Positions 1 through 7,520 are shown, numbered from the stretch's first letter. The stretch is DNA of 64,000 nucleotides from an uncultured Porphyromonadaceae bacterium (GCA_947177405.1 CAMWUJ010000002.1:28206-92205), one strand, 5' to 3'. Notes: generated by a model from the sequence alone, not told the origin. Numbers and translations: made by a program.

Positions 1-711
1 AAAGCAAGAAGCATTGAACCCTATTGGTTTGCTACCGGTACACCGTCCTTCTTGGTAAAAAGGATAAAGGCAATGGGTATTTATCCTCCCGATATTAATG
101 GTGTAAAATGTACCCGTGCCCAATTGGTCGCCGTCAGAATGAATGATTCTAATCCGGCTCCACTAATGTTCCAGACCGGGTATCTTACAATTGCGTCTTA
201 CGAACGTGATCGTTACGAGCTTCGGTTTCCTAACCGCGAGGTTGAAATGGGATTTTATCAGGAGCTGCTCCCACTATATACACCTTCTACAAAAGATTCC
301 ACAGGAGCATTCAGTATATTTAATTTTCAAGATGATCTTTATGAAGGTCGTCCGGCAGATTTTATGAAGCGACTTTCCACTCTCCTAAAAGATCTTCCCG
401 GCGAGGATCACAACGAGTCGTCGTATCGAGCAATCACTTACCTCATAGCAGTGCTTTGCACCCCCAATTCTATAGCCGAGCATCACGGTTATAAGGGACG
501 CAGCGATATAGAAGTTCTGACACGCGGCTACATATATCTTTTTGAATTTAAATACAACAAGACTGTGCGAGAGGCGATGTATCAGATTCATTCACGCGAT
601 TATGCCGGCCGTTACGCGATGGATTCCCGAACGGTATATCTCATAGGAGCCAACTTCAATGAAAATAAAGAGAAGAGAGGTCTGGAATATGAGATTGAGG
701 AATTGTTATGA
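1..711 (+). CDS. AAA-ATPase-like protein, C-terminal part with PD-(D/E)XK nuclease domain (5' end outside window)
   Basis: The reading frame is open from base 1, so the gene begins upstream of the window and the visible part is about 236 residues. It starts with a segment typical of the region after the P-loop ATPase domain of the large Bacteroidetes family 'AAA-ATPase-like plus PDDEXK_9' (YWFATGTPSFLV). The C-terminal part carries a PD-(D/E)XK-like core, with an acidic residue in DIEVL and the E-x-K motif FEFKYN, ending in GLEYEIEELL. The family is very abundant in gut Bacteroidales; its function is unproven, with defence or mobile-element control often suggested. The stop codon overlaps the start of a Sel1-repeat remnant in another frame, which suggests recombination just behind this gene. 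Confidence 0.8.
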   Translation, partial: KARSIEPYWFATGTPSFLVKRIKAMGIYPPDINGVKCTRAQLVAVRMNDSNPAPLMFQTGYLTIASYERDRYELRFPNREVEMGFYQELLPLYTPSTKDSTGAFSIFNFQDDLYEGRPADFMKRLSTLLKDLPGEDHNESSYRAITYLIAVLCTPNSIAEHHGYKGRSDIEVLTRGYIYLFEFKYNKTVREAMYQIHSRDYAGRYAMDSRTVYLIGANFNENKEKRGLEYEIEELL

Positions 712-823
712 GAATGGTGAAGGAGTATAAAAAGATATTCATGAAGTCGTAAAATGGTATCGAAAAGCTGCTGAAAAAGGATCGATCTCTGCAAAGGTGG
801 CTCTTCAAAATCTGGAATATTAA
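704..823 (+). pseudogene. Sel1-repeat gene remnant (3' end only, in-frame stop)
   Basis: Read in the frame starting at 704, this stretch gives CYENGEGV, a TAA stop, then KDIHEVVKWYRKAAEKGS and a tail ending QNLEY. It aligns closely with the last Sel1 repeat and C-terminus of the gene at 3581-4936 (CYENGLGV, TKDIQEAVKWYRMSAEQG, ending ESLGY). No start is available and the frame is broken, so it is a truncated, dead copy fused by recombination to the end of the preceding nuclease-like gene. Confidence 0.75.
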
Positions 824-866
824 ATTTGAATGATGTCACAGAATTTTGAACTTTGTAGAAATAAAT

Positions 867-1037
867 GTAGTGCGGAATTAATGAAGCCGCATAACGTCTG
901 AATGGAGGGGAACACGCGGAATTATTTAATTTTTTACCCGATATTGCTCAAACTCCCTGAACAGGCGGAGAGATCGCAAAGCTCTCTCTATGCGGAAAGG
1001 GGATATGGGGCCTAAGCCACCCTTAGTTCCGCACTAC
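867..1037. repeat. TIR-bounded non-coding element, copy 1 (internally deleted)
   Basis: Begins GTAGTGCGGAA and ends TTCCGCACTAC, inverted repeats of each other. The left ~130 bp matches copies 2 and 3 almost base for base. About 132 bp between 'ggatat' and 'ggcctaag' are missing, so only 171 bp remain. It heads a tandem array: starts of copies 1, 2 and 3 are 228 and 360 bp apart, and 228 is 360 minus the deletion. No open reading frame of note lies inside. Confidence 0.8.
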
Positions 1038-1094
1038 CAATATTTCCATACGATATCTCATACTTTAGTGTTTTTTAACTTTGTAGAAATAAAT

Positions 1095-1397
1095 GTAGTG
1101 CGGAATTAATGAAGCCGCATAACGTCTGAATGGAGGGGAACACGCGGAATTATTTAATTTTTTACCCGATATTGCTCAAACTCCCTGAACAGGCGGAGAG
1201 ATCGCAAAGCTCTCTCTATGCGGAAAGGGGATATCCACAGCCCTTCGCTTTATTATTTGAAGAGGCCTATTCCGCGATCGAATAATTATGAGCTTCCGTC
1301 GGTTAAAAAGGATTGAATGTTCAGGTTGTCTAAACAATAGTTATTCCGCGCGATCCGCTGCCATTGAGGCCTAAGACTCCCCTTAGTTCCGCACTAA
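1095..1397. repeat. TIR-bounded non-coding element, copy 2
   Basis: A full-length 303-bp copy between GTAGTGCGGAA and TTCCGCACTAA, nearly identical to copy 3. The 57-bp linker to copy 3 is shared with the linker after copy 1, so the amplified unit is 360 bp. A TAnnTTTG -7-type box (TAACTTTG, 1076-1083) sits just before the element and would place a transcript start close to its left end; no matching -33 box is visible. Internal complementary segments (CGCGGAA and TTCCGCG, plus a GAGAGA/TCTCTC hairpin) suggest a folded RNA or DNA. Confidence 0.8.
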
Positions 1398-1447
1398 CAA
1401 TAATTGCATACTATATCTCATACTTTAGTGTTTTTTAACTTTGTAGA

Positions 1448-1764
1448 AATAAATGTAGTGCGGAATTAATGAAGCCGCATAACGTCTGAATGGAGGGGAA
1501 CACGCGGAATTATTTAATTTTTTACCCGATATTGCTCAAACTCCCTGAACAGGCGGAGAGATCGCAAAGCTCTCTCTATGCGGAAAGGGGATATCCACAG
1601 CCCTTCGCTTTATTATTTGAAGAGGCCTATTCCGCGATCGAATAATTATGAGCTTCCGTCGGTTAAAAAGGATTGAATGTTCAGGTTGTCTAAACAATAG
1701 TTATTCCGCGCGATCCGCTGCCATTAAGGCCTTAGCCTCCCCTTAGTTCCGCACTACATTTATT
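1448..1764. repeat. TIR-bounded non-coding element, copy 3 (18-bp perfect TIRs)
   Basis: The best preserved copy. The left end AATAAATGTAGTGCGGAA (1448-1465) is the exact reverse complement of the right end at 1747-1764. The length of 317 bp, the terminal inverted repeats and the lack of coding content are MITE-like. The box TAACTTTG (1436-1443) precedes it, as in copy 2. A diverged fourth copy is at 5295-5600, and a solo right-end remnant (ATTCTGCACTAC) is at 3014-3025. Confidence 0.8.
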
Positions 1765-1860
1765 CTTTTCGTTTTCTCTACAATCGTTATTCTTTTCGTT
1801 TCTATCATAATTAGTTTAAAAAAGAGAGAAGAATTATCTACCTCCTCTTATAAAATATAA

Positions 1861-1892
1861 TTTGTATGTATGAAAAGTAAATTGTAATTTTG
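1861..1892 (+). promoter_or_regulatory. Bacteroidetes-type promoter of the 1915 gene
   Basis: TTTG (1861-1864), 20 bases, TAATTTTG (1885-1892): an exact match to the Bacteroidetes -33/-7 consensus, 22 bp before the ATG at 1915. The same arrangement and flank recur at 5665-5696 in front of a dead copy of this gene. Confidence 0.85.
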
Positions 1893-1914
1893 TAAAAGAC
1901 CAACTTTATTGAAA

Positions 1915-2916
1915 ATGAAACGATTCTTCATAACCATATTGTCACTTGCCTCTTTATTTCCATTCATCAGTCAAGCTCAGGAATTCAAAGTGGCAAGCTT
2001 CGATTATAATCCTTCCGATCTCACTGCTCGGGTTGGAGAATATAGTCGCGTTGATCTTGATGGTAGAAAATGTGCTCTTCTTAAAGTATCAGTTGCCGAT
2101 GATATTGTTGAAGCCCAAGGAAATGTTGTTGGAGATATCATAAAGAAAGGAATGGAGAAATGGGTATACATTGCTCATGATTCGAAACATGTGAAACTCC
2201 TTTTCGACAAGCATCATTCCCTAATGCTTAATTTCATCGACTATAATTATCCGGTGGTCTCGGAGCAGATGGTGTATGATGTGAAGTTGGAAGAGGAAAA
2301 AAATGAACAAACTAATGTTATTTCTAACACTGTTTTAAAGCCCTCAATCCAACCACACGACATATTGTCAGAAAATGATGAAGCAAGTGTTGCAGAAAAA
2401 ATCGGGAGTAAAGAGAAAATATCCGGAAAAGTTGCCAGCGAGGATAATAGTATAATAATCCTTAATTGGATTGAATCTTTACGGGAACTCTATAATAAAA
2501 AAGATTTAATGGCATTAGAAGATATTTTCAGTGACGATGCCTTAATTATTATGGGGAAAACGATGATTAGGCGTAGGCAGAATTATTTTGAATTAGAACA
2601 AACTGCTAAGAATAGATATCAATCAAAGAGTGATTTTCTGGCGAACCTTCAAAGACTTATGCGAAATAATAGTAAAATAAACGTTGAATTTGATAATATC
2701 AGTATAAAATCGCATAAAAAGATTGATAATCTCTACGGAGTAAATCTTCATCAAAATATTATAACCTCAAATTACAAAGATTCCGGTTGGCTTTTTCTTC
2801 TTTGGGACTTCACAGATCCGGATGTGCATCAAATTATAGTGCGTCTATGGCAAACAGAGCAGGACGTTGCTCAGAACGGACTTTTCACTATTGATGATTT
2901 AAAAATAGCTGAATGA
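1915..2916 (+). CDS. Exported protein: beta-module plus NTF2/SnoaL-like domain
   Basis: A signal peptide (MKRFFITILSLASLF, cleavage near SQAQE) predicts export. Residues ~20-115 form a module shared with both N-terminal modules of the 3581 gene (EFKVASFDYNPSDLTAR, an EKWVYIA core, EQMVYDVKLEEE). It belongs to a recurring Bacteroidales beta-rich module often seen before PEGA, Sel1 or TPR regions. After a low-complexity linker, residues ~180-333 resemble a nuclear transport factor 2/SnoaL-like domain (IESLRELYNKKDLMALEDIF, later WLFLLWDF). The ATG at 1915 is preferred over a TTG at 1909 because it begins the signal peptide and aligns with the related genes. Its binding partner is unknown; it is probably a periplasmic ligand-binding or scaffold protein. 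Confidence 0.75.
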   Translation: MKRFFITILSLASLFPFISQAQEFKVASFDYNPSDLTARVGEYSRVDLDGRKCALLKVSVADDIVEAQGNVVGDIIKKGMEKWVYIAHDSKHVKLLFDKHHSLMLNFIDYNYPVVSEQMVYDVKLEEEKNEQTNVISNTVLKPSIQPHDILSENDEASVAEKIGSKEKISGKVASEDNSIIILNWIESLRELYNKKDLMALEDIFSDDALIIMGKTMIRRRQNYFELEQTAKNRYQSKSDFLANLQRLMRNNSKINVEFDNISIKSHKKIDNLYGVNLHQNIITSNYKDSGWLFLLWDFTDPDVHQIIVRLWQTEQDVAQNGLFTIDDLKIAE

Positions 2917-3079
2917 TTATTTTTTAGCTTTGCATTGGCTGGTGTAATAATAATTTAAGTATTTTCTAAAGTCTGTTCTATTCGATACATAGGGAGGTTT
3001 ATAGCTTATTTTAATTCTGCACTACATTTAATTTTTCTTGAAGCATCTTTTTGAACTTTTTATGAGAGACTTTATCGTA

Positions 3080-3226
3080 AAAGGGGCGGGAGCTTCCAAG
3101 CTTCCGCAACATCATTCCGAGGCTCGATGCCGAGGAATGGTGTTTCTCTCACAATTGGTTTTATAAAGACAGGAAGTATCGAACTTCCTATCTTTATCGC
3201 GGAAGCTTGGAAGCTCCCGCCCCTTT
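3080..3226. repeat. Long inverted repeat enclosing two hairpins (REP-like, cruciform-capable)
   Basis: The arms at 3080-3107 and 3199-3226 are perfect 28-bp reverse complements, beginning AAAGGGGCGGGAGCTTCC. Between them lie two further hairpins: AACATCATTCC with GGAATGGTGTT (about 3108-3147) and AGGAAGT-ATCG-ACTTCCT (about 3170-3191). Together they would make a three-way junction in RNA or a cruciform in DNA. A shorter relative, the simple hairpin at 4957-4996, shares the arm sequence and the right flank (acggctccgggttaagtaat). It may terminate transcription after the 1915 gene. Confidence 0.8.
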
Positions 3227-3300
3227 CACGGCTCCGGGGTTAAGTAATGGTTAGCTAATCAGTGGATTTAAATATTGAATATACTGGTCTAAAGTCTAAA

Positions 3301-3443
3301 TTATCTCCTATCTTGACTAAGGTTCATCCCTTCCGGGGAAGAGGTTGTGAGTGGATGGATCCGTGGGTAGGCTCGTACCTCGCCAACCCACGGGTAACCA
3401 ATGTTTATCCCCTTCGGGGAAGTGTTCCTCCTGTTCTTATGCC
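3301..3443. repeat. 143-bp structured intergenic repeat, copy 1
   Basis: One of three 143-bp copies (3301-3443, 5067-5209, 7048-7190), each downstream of an exported-protein gene. It contains three potential hairpins: CCC-TTCC-GGG, a central CCGTGGGT...ACCCACGG stem, and CCCC-TTCG-GGG with a UUCG-type loop. Equal lengths and conserved stems argue for structural selection or recent duplication. A reading frame through it is not considered a gene. Confidence 0.8.
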
Positions 3444-3523
3444 AAAATAATATTAATCTCCTATCCCTTCTGTTCTCATGTCTTATAATCTTAAACTCCT
3501 GTCCCTCTTATCTATTAAAAGAA

Positions 3524-3555
3524 TTTGGAAGAGTCGAAAGGAAATTATAACTTTG
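3524..3555 (+). promoter_or_regulatory. Bacteroidetes-type promoter of the 3581 gene
   Basis: TTTG (3524-3527), 20 bases, TAACTTTG (3548-3555), an exact consensus match 25 bp upstream of the ATG at 3581. Confidence 0.85.
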
Positions 3556-3580
3556 TGAGAACCATAAAAAATGATCAGGA

Positions 3581-4936
3581 ATGAAACATCTTATTTTTCT
3601 TTTATCCCTATTTATCTCTTTCGTTTGCAGCGCCCAGAAACTAAAGGTGACTTCATTTAAAGTACAACCCGATGATCTCGCGGCGCGAGATCAGCCTCGT
3701 GTGGATCGGGATGGACAGTTAGGTGCTTTGCTTAAGATATGTGTTGTCGACAAAATCACTAAAGTAGAGGGTACTGTATTAGGAGATATTGTGGATAATG
3801 GAGTGGAGAAATGGGTATATGTCACTGACCGTACCAAGAAAATAAGAGTACACTTCGAGAAGCATATCCCGTTGATGATAGTATTTGATGAATATAATTA
3901 CCCGTCGGCCCAAGAGAGGATGGTTTATGAGGTGATATTGGAAGAGGAAAACAGTGCCTCCTTGCCAACCACCGGTACCAATTCTGCTCCTACTCCACTC
4001 ACCACTACTGCTCAGGTTGTCTCTCCTACTGTGGCTCAACAGAATAATGCAAAGCCAAATACAACAGTAACGATGTCACAGACCTCTATGAATAAGAGTT
4101 TAGATTACAAAGTGGGAAGTTTTGTGGTGAGTCCTTTTGATCTTACGGCTCGCGTAAATCCACGTATTGATTTAGAAGGGAAAAGTGCAGCAGTGCTTAA
4201 GATTGGAGTACCGGATGATATTATCGAGGCACAAGGAAATGTCTTAGGAGATATTATAAAAAAGGGTCTTGAAAAATGGGTATATATAGCAGAAGGTTCG
4301 AAGTATATCAAACTAATATTCGAGAATCATTATCCTATAACAATTACCTTCAAGGATTATGGATTTCCAACATTAGAAGAGAAAATGGTTTACGAGATAA
4401 AGTTAGTGGAGGATGAAGAATCTATGCCTACCACTATATCTACACCAAAACAAGCACTGGCTGTCACTTCCCATTTACCCTCCACAGCCGAGATCTTGGC
4501 AGAAGCTAAGAGAGCCTACGAATCAAAGGATTATACCAAAGCACTGAAACTATTTCGTAAAATAGATGGAGATAAGGAATCCCAATATTATATTGGTGAG
4601 ATGTTTAGTTCAGGTTACGGAGTGACAAAAGATTATAATGAGGCCGTGATATGGACTGAGAAAGCAGCTATGCAAGGTTATGTTGATGCCCAGGTTAACC
4701 TGGGCGTTATGTATTCTCGTGGAAACGGAGTTCCTCAGAGTGATAAGGAGGCGGTAAAATGGTATCGTAAGGCAGCGGATCAGGGGAATACTGCAGCTCA
4801 GAATAATCTTGGTGTCTGTTATGAGAATGGTCTCGGAGTGACAAAGGATATTCAGGAGGCGGTAAAATGGTATCGTATGTCTGCTGAGCAAGGAGATGTT
4901 TTAGGAAAATTTTATTTGGAGAGTTTAGGGTATTGA
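3581..4936 (+). CDS. Exported protein: two beta-modules followed by Sel1 repeats
   Basis: A signal peptide (MKHLIFLLSLFISFVCSAQ) predicts export. Two homologous modules follow at residues ~20-125 (LKVTSFKVQPDDLAAR, EKWVYVT, ERMVYEV) and ~168-283 (YKVGSFVVSPFDLTAR, EKWVYIA, EKMVYEI), joined by a Thr/Pro/Gln-rich linker. From residue ~305 there are Sel1/TPR-like helices (AKRAYESKDYTKALKLFRK) and at least three Sel1 repeats (VNLGVMYSRGNGVPQ, NNLGVCYENGLGV). Sel1 repeats usually scaffold protein complexes. The second module is closer to the one in the 1915 gene than to its own first module, which fits duplication and exchange between neighbours. The dead Sel1 tail at 704-823 is another relative. 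The substrate or partner is unknown. Confidence 0.78.
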   Translation: MKHLIFLLSLFISFVCSAQKLKVTSFKVQPDDLAARDQPRVDRDGQLGALLKICVVDKITKVEGTVLGDIVDNGVEKWVYVTDRTKKIRVHFEKHIPLMIVFDEYNYPSAQERMVYEVILEEENSASLPTTGTNSAPTPLTTTAQVVSPTVAQQNNAKPNTTVTMSQTSMNKSLDYKVGSFVVSPFDLTARVNPRIDLEGKSAAVLKIGVPDDIIEAQGNVLGDIIKKGLEKWVYIAEGSKYIKLIFENHYPITITFKDYGFPTLEEKMVYEIKLVEDEESMPTTISTPKQALAVTSHLPSTAEILAEAKRAYESKDYTKALKLFRKIDGDKESQYYIGEMFSSGYGVTKDYNEAVIWTEKAAMQGYVDAQVNLGVMYSRGNGVPQSDKEAVKWYRKAADQGNTAAQNNLGVCYENGLGVTKDIQEAVKWYRMSAEQGDVLGKFYLESLGY

Positions 4937-4956
4937 ATCGGGATGGTATTAGTTTC

Positions 4957-4996
4957 GTAAAAGGGGCGGAAGCTTGGAAGCTTCCGCCCCTTTTAC
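4957..4996. terminator. GC-rich REP-type hairpin, likely terminator
   Basis: Perfect 18-bp stem GTAAAAGGGGCGGAAGCT with its reverse complement around a TGGA loop, 20 bp after the 3581 gene's stop. The 3' side runs CCCCTTTTAC. It is the short form of the family at 3080-3226; an imperfect third member is at 32251-32286. Confidence 0.75.
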
Positions 4997-5066
4997 GGCT
5001 CCGGGTTAAGTAATAGATAAATACTCCGTGATATAAATAATGAATTTCCTGTTATGATGTTTAAAG

Positions 5067-5209
5067 TTATCTCCTATCTTGACTAAGGTTCATCCCCTCC
5101 GGGGAAGAGGTTGTGAGTGGATGGATCCGTGGGTAGGCTCGTACCTCGCCAACCCACGGTTAACCGAAGTTCATCCCCTTCGGGGAAGTGTTTCTCCTGT
5201 TCTCATGTC
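5067..5209. repeat. 143-bp structured intergenic repeat, copy 2
   Basis: Same length and same three stems as the copy at 3301-3443. It shares an extra upstream segment (cctgttatgatgtttaaagt) with copy 3. It is followed by degenerate ctcctgttct units like those at 7172-7336. Confidence 0.8.
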
Positions 5210-5294
5210 AAATAATCTAATGCTCCTGTCCCTCCTGTTCTTCTGTCCAAATAAGTAGCTTCCCTATTAATTGTCTTAACTATAGGGAATTGAT

Positions 5295-5600
5295 GTGGTG
5301 CGGAATTAATGGAGCCGCATGGCGTCTGAATAGGGCTGAACTCGCGGAATTATTTAATTATATGCTTGATATTGCTTGAACTCTCTGAATGGGCGGATAG
5401 CTGGTTAAGCTCCCTCTATGCGGATAGGGTCATTTTCGAGGCTACCTCATGCTTTTGCAGAAAAGGACCATTTCCGCGAGCGAATTTATGAGCTTCCGCC
5501 GGTTTTTGATGTTCTTGAATTTTATTCCATATCTACAAATAAATCTTTCCGCGAGGTCCGCCTTCATTGAGGCTTAAGGCCTCCATCAGTTCCGCACTAC
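5295..5600. repeat. TIR-bounded non-coding element, copy 4 (diverged)
   Basis: Starts GTGGTGCGGAA and ends TTCCGCACTAC, 306 bp. It differs from copies 2 and 3 by many substitutions but keeps order and length. The diversity shows the family is older than the tandem array at 867-1764. Its position just upstream of a promoter and a gene remnant mirrors copy 3 upstream of the 1915 gene. Confidence 0.75.
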
Positions 5601-5664
5601 AATTAATTCTTTTCGTTTCTTTCATATAGAGAGAATAGGCATCAACCCTCTCTCTTGGATATGA

Positions 5665-5696
5665 TTTGGAGGTATCAAAAGTAAATTGTAATTTTG
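5665..5696 (+). promoter_or_regulatory. Intact promoter in front of a gene ghost
   Basis: TTTG (5665-5668), 20 bases, TAATTTTG (5689-5696). The region is homologous to 1861-1892 but now drives the remnant at 5721-5800. It may still transcribe the WG-repeat gene at 5882 with a ~180-nt leader. Confidence 0.75.
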
Positions 5697-5720
5697 TGGA
5701 TAACACCAGCTTTATTGAAA

Positions 5721-5800
5721 TTGAAAGGATGCCTCATAGCCATATTATCATTTGCCTCTCTTTCCTTTCACCGTTAGCGATCAGAAATTCAAAGTTAAAA
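5721..5800 (+). pseudogene. Remnant of a 1915-type exported-protein gene
   Basis: The bases align with the signal-peptide region of the 1915 gene: the ATG has become TTG, followed by LKGCLIAILSFASLSFHR, a TAG stop and a frame slip before 'gaaattcaaagt', which matches the 'EFK' start of the mature protein. Nothing recognisable follows. It is a decayed duplicate whose promoter survived. Confidence 0.65.
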
Positions 5801-5881
5801 GTATGGAAATTTTACTTACCGAGTCTATGTAAGTATCTTACTTATATGGTATTTAATAATAGTCTAAATATATAGAATATA

Positions 5882-6997
5882 ATGAAAAGGAAATTATTTT
5901 ACATTCTATTCTTACTTTTTATTTCAGTTGTAAATTGTCATGCCGCATCCACATATGAAATGAAGAGACAACAGGGAATAGATTTATTCGAGAAAGGGAG
6001 TTATAGTGAGGCAGCAAAAATTTTTGTAGAGGCTCAGAAGAAGGCTCCGGCCAATAATGACTTGGTATTATGGATTTCTAAGTGTACTGATAAACTTGTC
6101 ATGGCAAGGAATGAAAGGATTAAGGCTGCGAAGTCAGCATCCGGAAATGAATTGCTTTCAAATATGACTAAAGGTTCCAGAATTCATAATTTTGATTCTA
6201 TAGGTAAATTTAATGCTAATGGCGTTGCCCTTGTCAGATTCCGAAACAGATATGGTTTTATAGACAAAGACAGCATTATTCGCATCCCATTGGTGTATGA
6301 TGATGTGTATTGCGTACTACTTGATACTAAGCCCGGTTCAGAATATGATAAATTCAGCAAGGCTAATAATATTAAGTGGAACTGGAGTTGGGATAAGGGA
6401 CAGTTGATGTCAGTATGTATAGATGGAGAATGGGGATACATAGATGAGGAGGGAAAGGAAAGAATACCAGTCATCTATGATGATGTTCACGAACCTATTG
6501 TTTTCAAGAGCAGAAAATTAATCGGAGTCGGTAAGAAAGGAAAATATGGCTTTGTCAATTGTGATGGAGAAAATGTAATACCTCTTCAATACGAAACTGT
6601 CACACGTTTTTATGATGGTGGCGGAGAGAAGGATGATATGGCCGCGGTATTAAAAAATGGAAAGATGGGCTTTATCGGGACTAATGGAGAGACTCTAATC
6701 CCGTTCGAATACGAACCTGAATTTAATATTGATTACAATGTGCCTTTAATGTTTCGGCCGGTATGGTTAGCAGGGGAAACAAATGTAAAGAAAGATGGAA
6801 AGTATGGTGTCATAGATAAGAAAGGGAATACGATAACTGGTTTTATATTCGATGGATCGGGAAAGAGTAACTTTGTCCAGATAGGTAATGATTATAAGAC
6901 CTATTATAAATTTCCCAAAGGATCGGGAAGTGCATATTATTTCGATGGAAAGATTTATGAATCAGAAGAGGATTTCAAACGTGCCACTTCCAGGTGA
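5882..6997 (+). CDS. Exported WG-repeat protein with N-terminal TPR
   Basis: A signal peptide (MKRKLFYILFLLFISVVNC) predicts export; the cysteine may instead be an SPII site, but no clear lipobox is seen. Residues ~25-80 look like one TPR pair (GIDLFEKGSYSEAAKIFVEA). From residue ~105 there are five WG-type repeats: NRYGFIDKDS, GEWGYIDEEGK, GKYGFVNCDGE, GKMGFIGTNGE and GKYGVIDKKGN, each followed by an IPxxYD-like strand. WG repeats build beta-propeller-like surfaces of mostly unknown binding specificity. It lies behind the gene ghost and in front of a 143-bp repeat, so it belongs to the same duplicated landscape. No enzyme motif is visible. Confidence 0.8.
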   Translation: MKRKLFYILFLLFISVVNCHAASTYEMKRQQGIDLFEKGSYSEAAKIFVEAQKKAPANNDLVLWISKCTDKLVMARNERIKAAKSASGNELLSNMTKGSRIHNFDSIGKFNANGVALVRFRNRYGFIDKDSIIRIPLVYDDVYCVLLDTKPGSEYDKFSKANNIKWNWSWDKGQLMSVCIDGEWGYIDEEGKERIPVIYDDVHEPIVFKSRKLIGVGKKGKYGFVNCDGENVIPLQYETVTRFYDGGGEKDDMAAVLKNGKMGFIGTNGETLIPFEYEPEFNIDYNVPLMFRPVWLAGETNVKKDGKYGVIDKKGNTITGFIFDGSGKSNFVQIGNDYKTYYKFPKGSGSAYYFDGKIYESEEDFKRATSR

Positions 6998-7047
6998 TCA
7001 GGGATTTAATATTGGAAGTCTTGTTCATCCTGTTATGATGTTTAAAG

Positions 7048-7190
7048 TTATATTCTGTCTTGGCTAAAGTTCATCCCCTCCGGGGAAGAGGTTGTGTGTG
7101 GATGGATCCGTGGGTAGGCTCGTACCTCGCCAACCCACGGTTAACCGAAGTACATCCCCTCCGGGGAAGTGTTTCTCCTGTTCTCATGTC
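7048..7190. repeat. 143-bp structured intergenic repeat, copy 3
   Basis: Third 143-bp copy, 50 bp after the WG-repeat gene. The central stem (CCGTGGG...CCCACGG) and both flanking CCCC/GGGG hairpins are kept, while the connecting bases vary. It runs straight into the 38-bp tandem array. Confidence 0.8.
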
Positions 7191-7336
7191 AAAAAATATA
7201 AAGCTCGAGTTCCTCCTGTTCTCAAGTATAAAAATATAAAGCTCGAGTTCCTCCTGTTCTCATGTCAAAATAATATTAAGCTCGAGTTCCTCCTGTTCTC
7301 ATGTCAAAAAATATTAAGCTCTTGTTCCTCCTGTCT
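7172..7336. repeat. Tandem array of a 38-39 bp unit (four units plus part of a fifth)
   Basis: Units start at 7172, 7210, 7248 and 7287, with a fragment at 7325. The consensus starts ttcctcctgttctcatgtc and continues with an AT-rich part and 'aagctcgag'. Degenerate relatives follow the other two 143-bp copies (around 3427-3510 and 5190-5250). There are no spacers of variable sequence, so it is not a CRISPR array. Confidence 0.8.
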
Positions 7337-7405
7337 ATATCTTACGATCACTAAGAAAAAGAAAAAATATTCGGTTCCTTTCCACGTTTATTCGAATATT
7401 TTTTA

Positions 7406-7413
7406 TATCTTTG
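7406..7413 (+). promoter_or_regulatory. Probable -7 element of the LytTR-FHA-caspase cluster
   Basis: TATCTTTG matches the TAnnTTTG consensus exactly, but no TTTG lies 19-21 bases upstream, so the promoter may need an activator. The leader to the ATG at 7521 would be about 100 nt. Confidence 0.55.
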
Positions 7414-7520
7414 CAATTGAGAGATTTAAGTGAGAAAATAACAAGAGCATAATTATATGTGCTTATGTCACGAATTTTTATCACTTGAATCAACCAACTG
7501 ACCTAAAAAATAAAATCGCC

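Noticed and set aside
3262..3450. 62-codon frame through a 143-bp structured repeat
   Set aside because: It covers hairpins shared with two other intergenic copies, where the frame is not kept; best read as repeat, not protein.
5666..5875. 69-codon frame over the gene ghost
   Set aside because: It is in a different frame from the homologous signal-peptide codons of the 1915 gene and includes the promoter.
7172..7336. CRISPR array
   Set aside because: Repeat units are joined directly without variable spacers and no cas genes are present.
7092..7433. 113-codon frame over the third 143-bp repeat and the 38-bp array
   Set aside because: Its apparent internal repeats come from the tandem DNA repeats; no signal or family, and it runs into the promoter of the next cluster.
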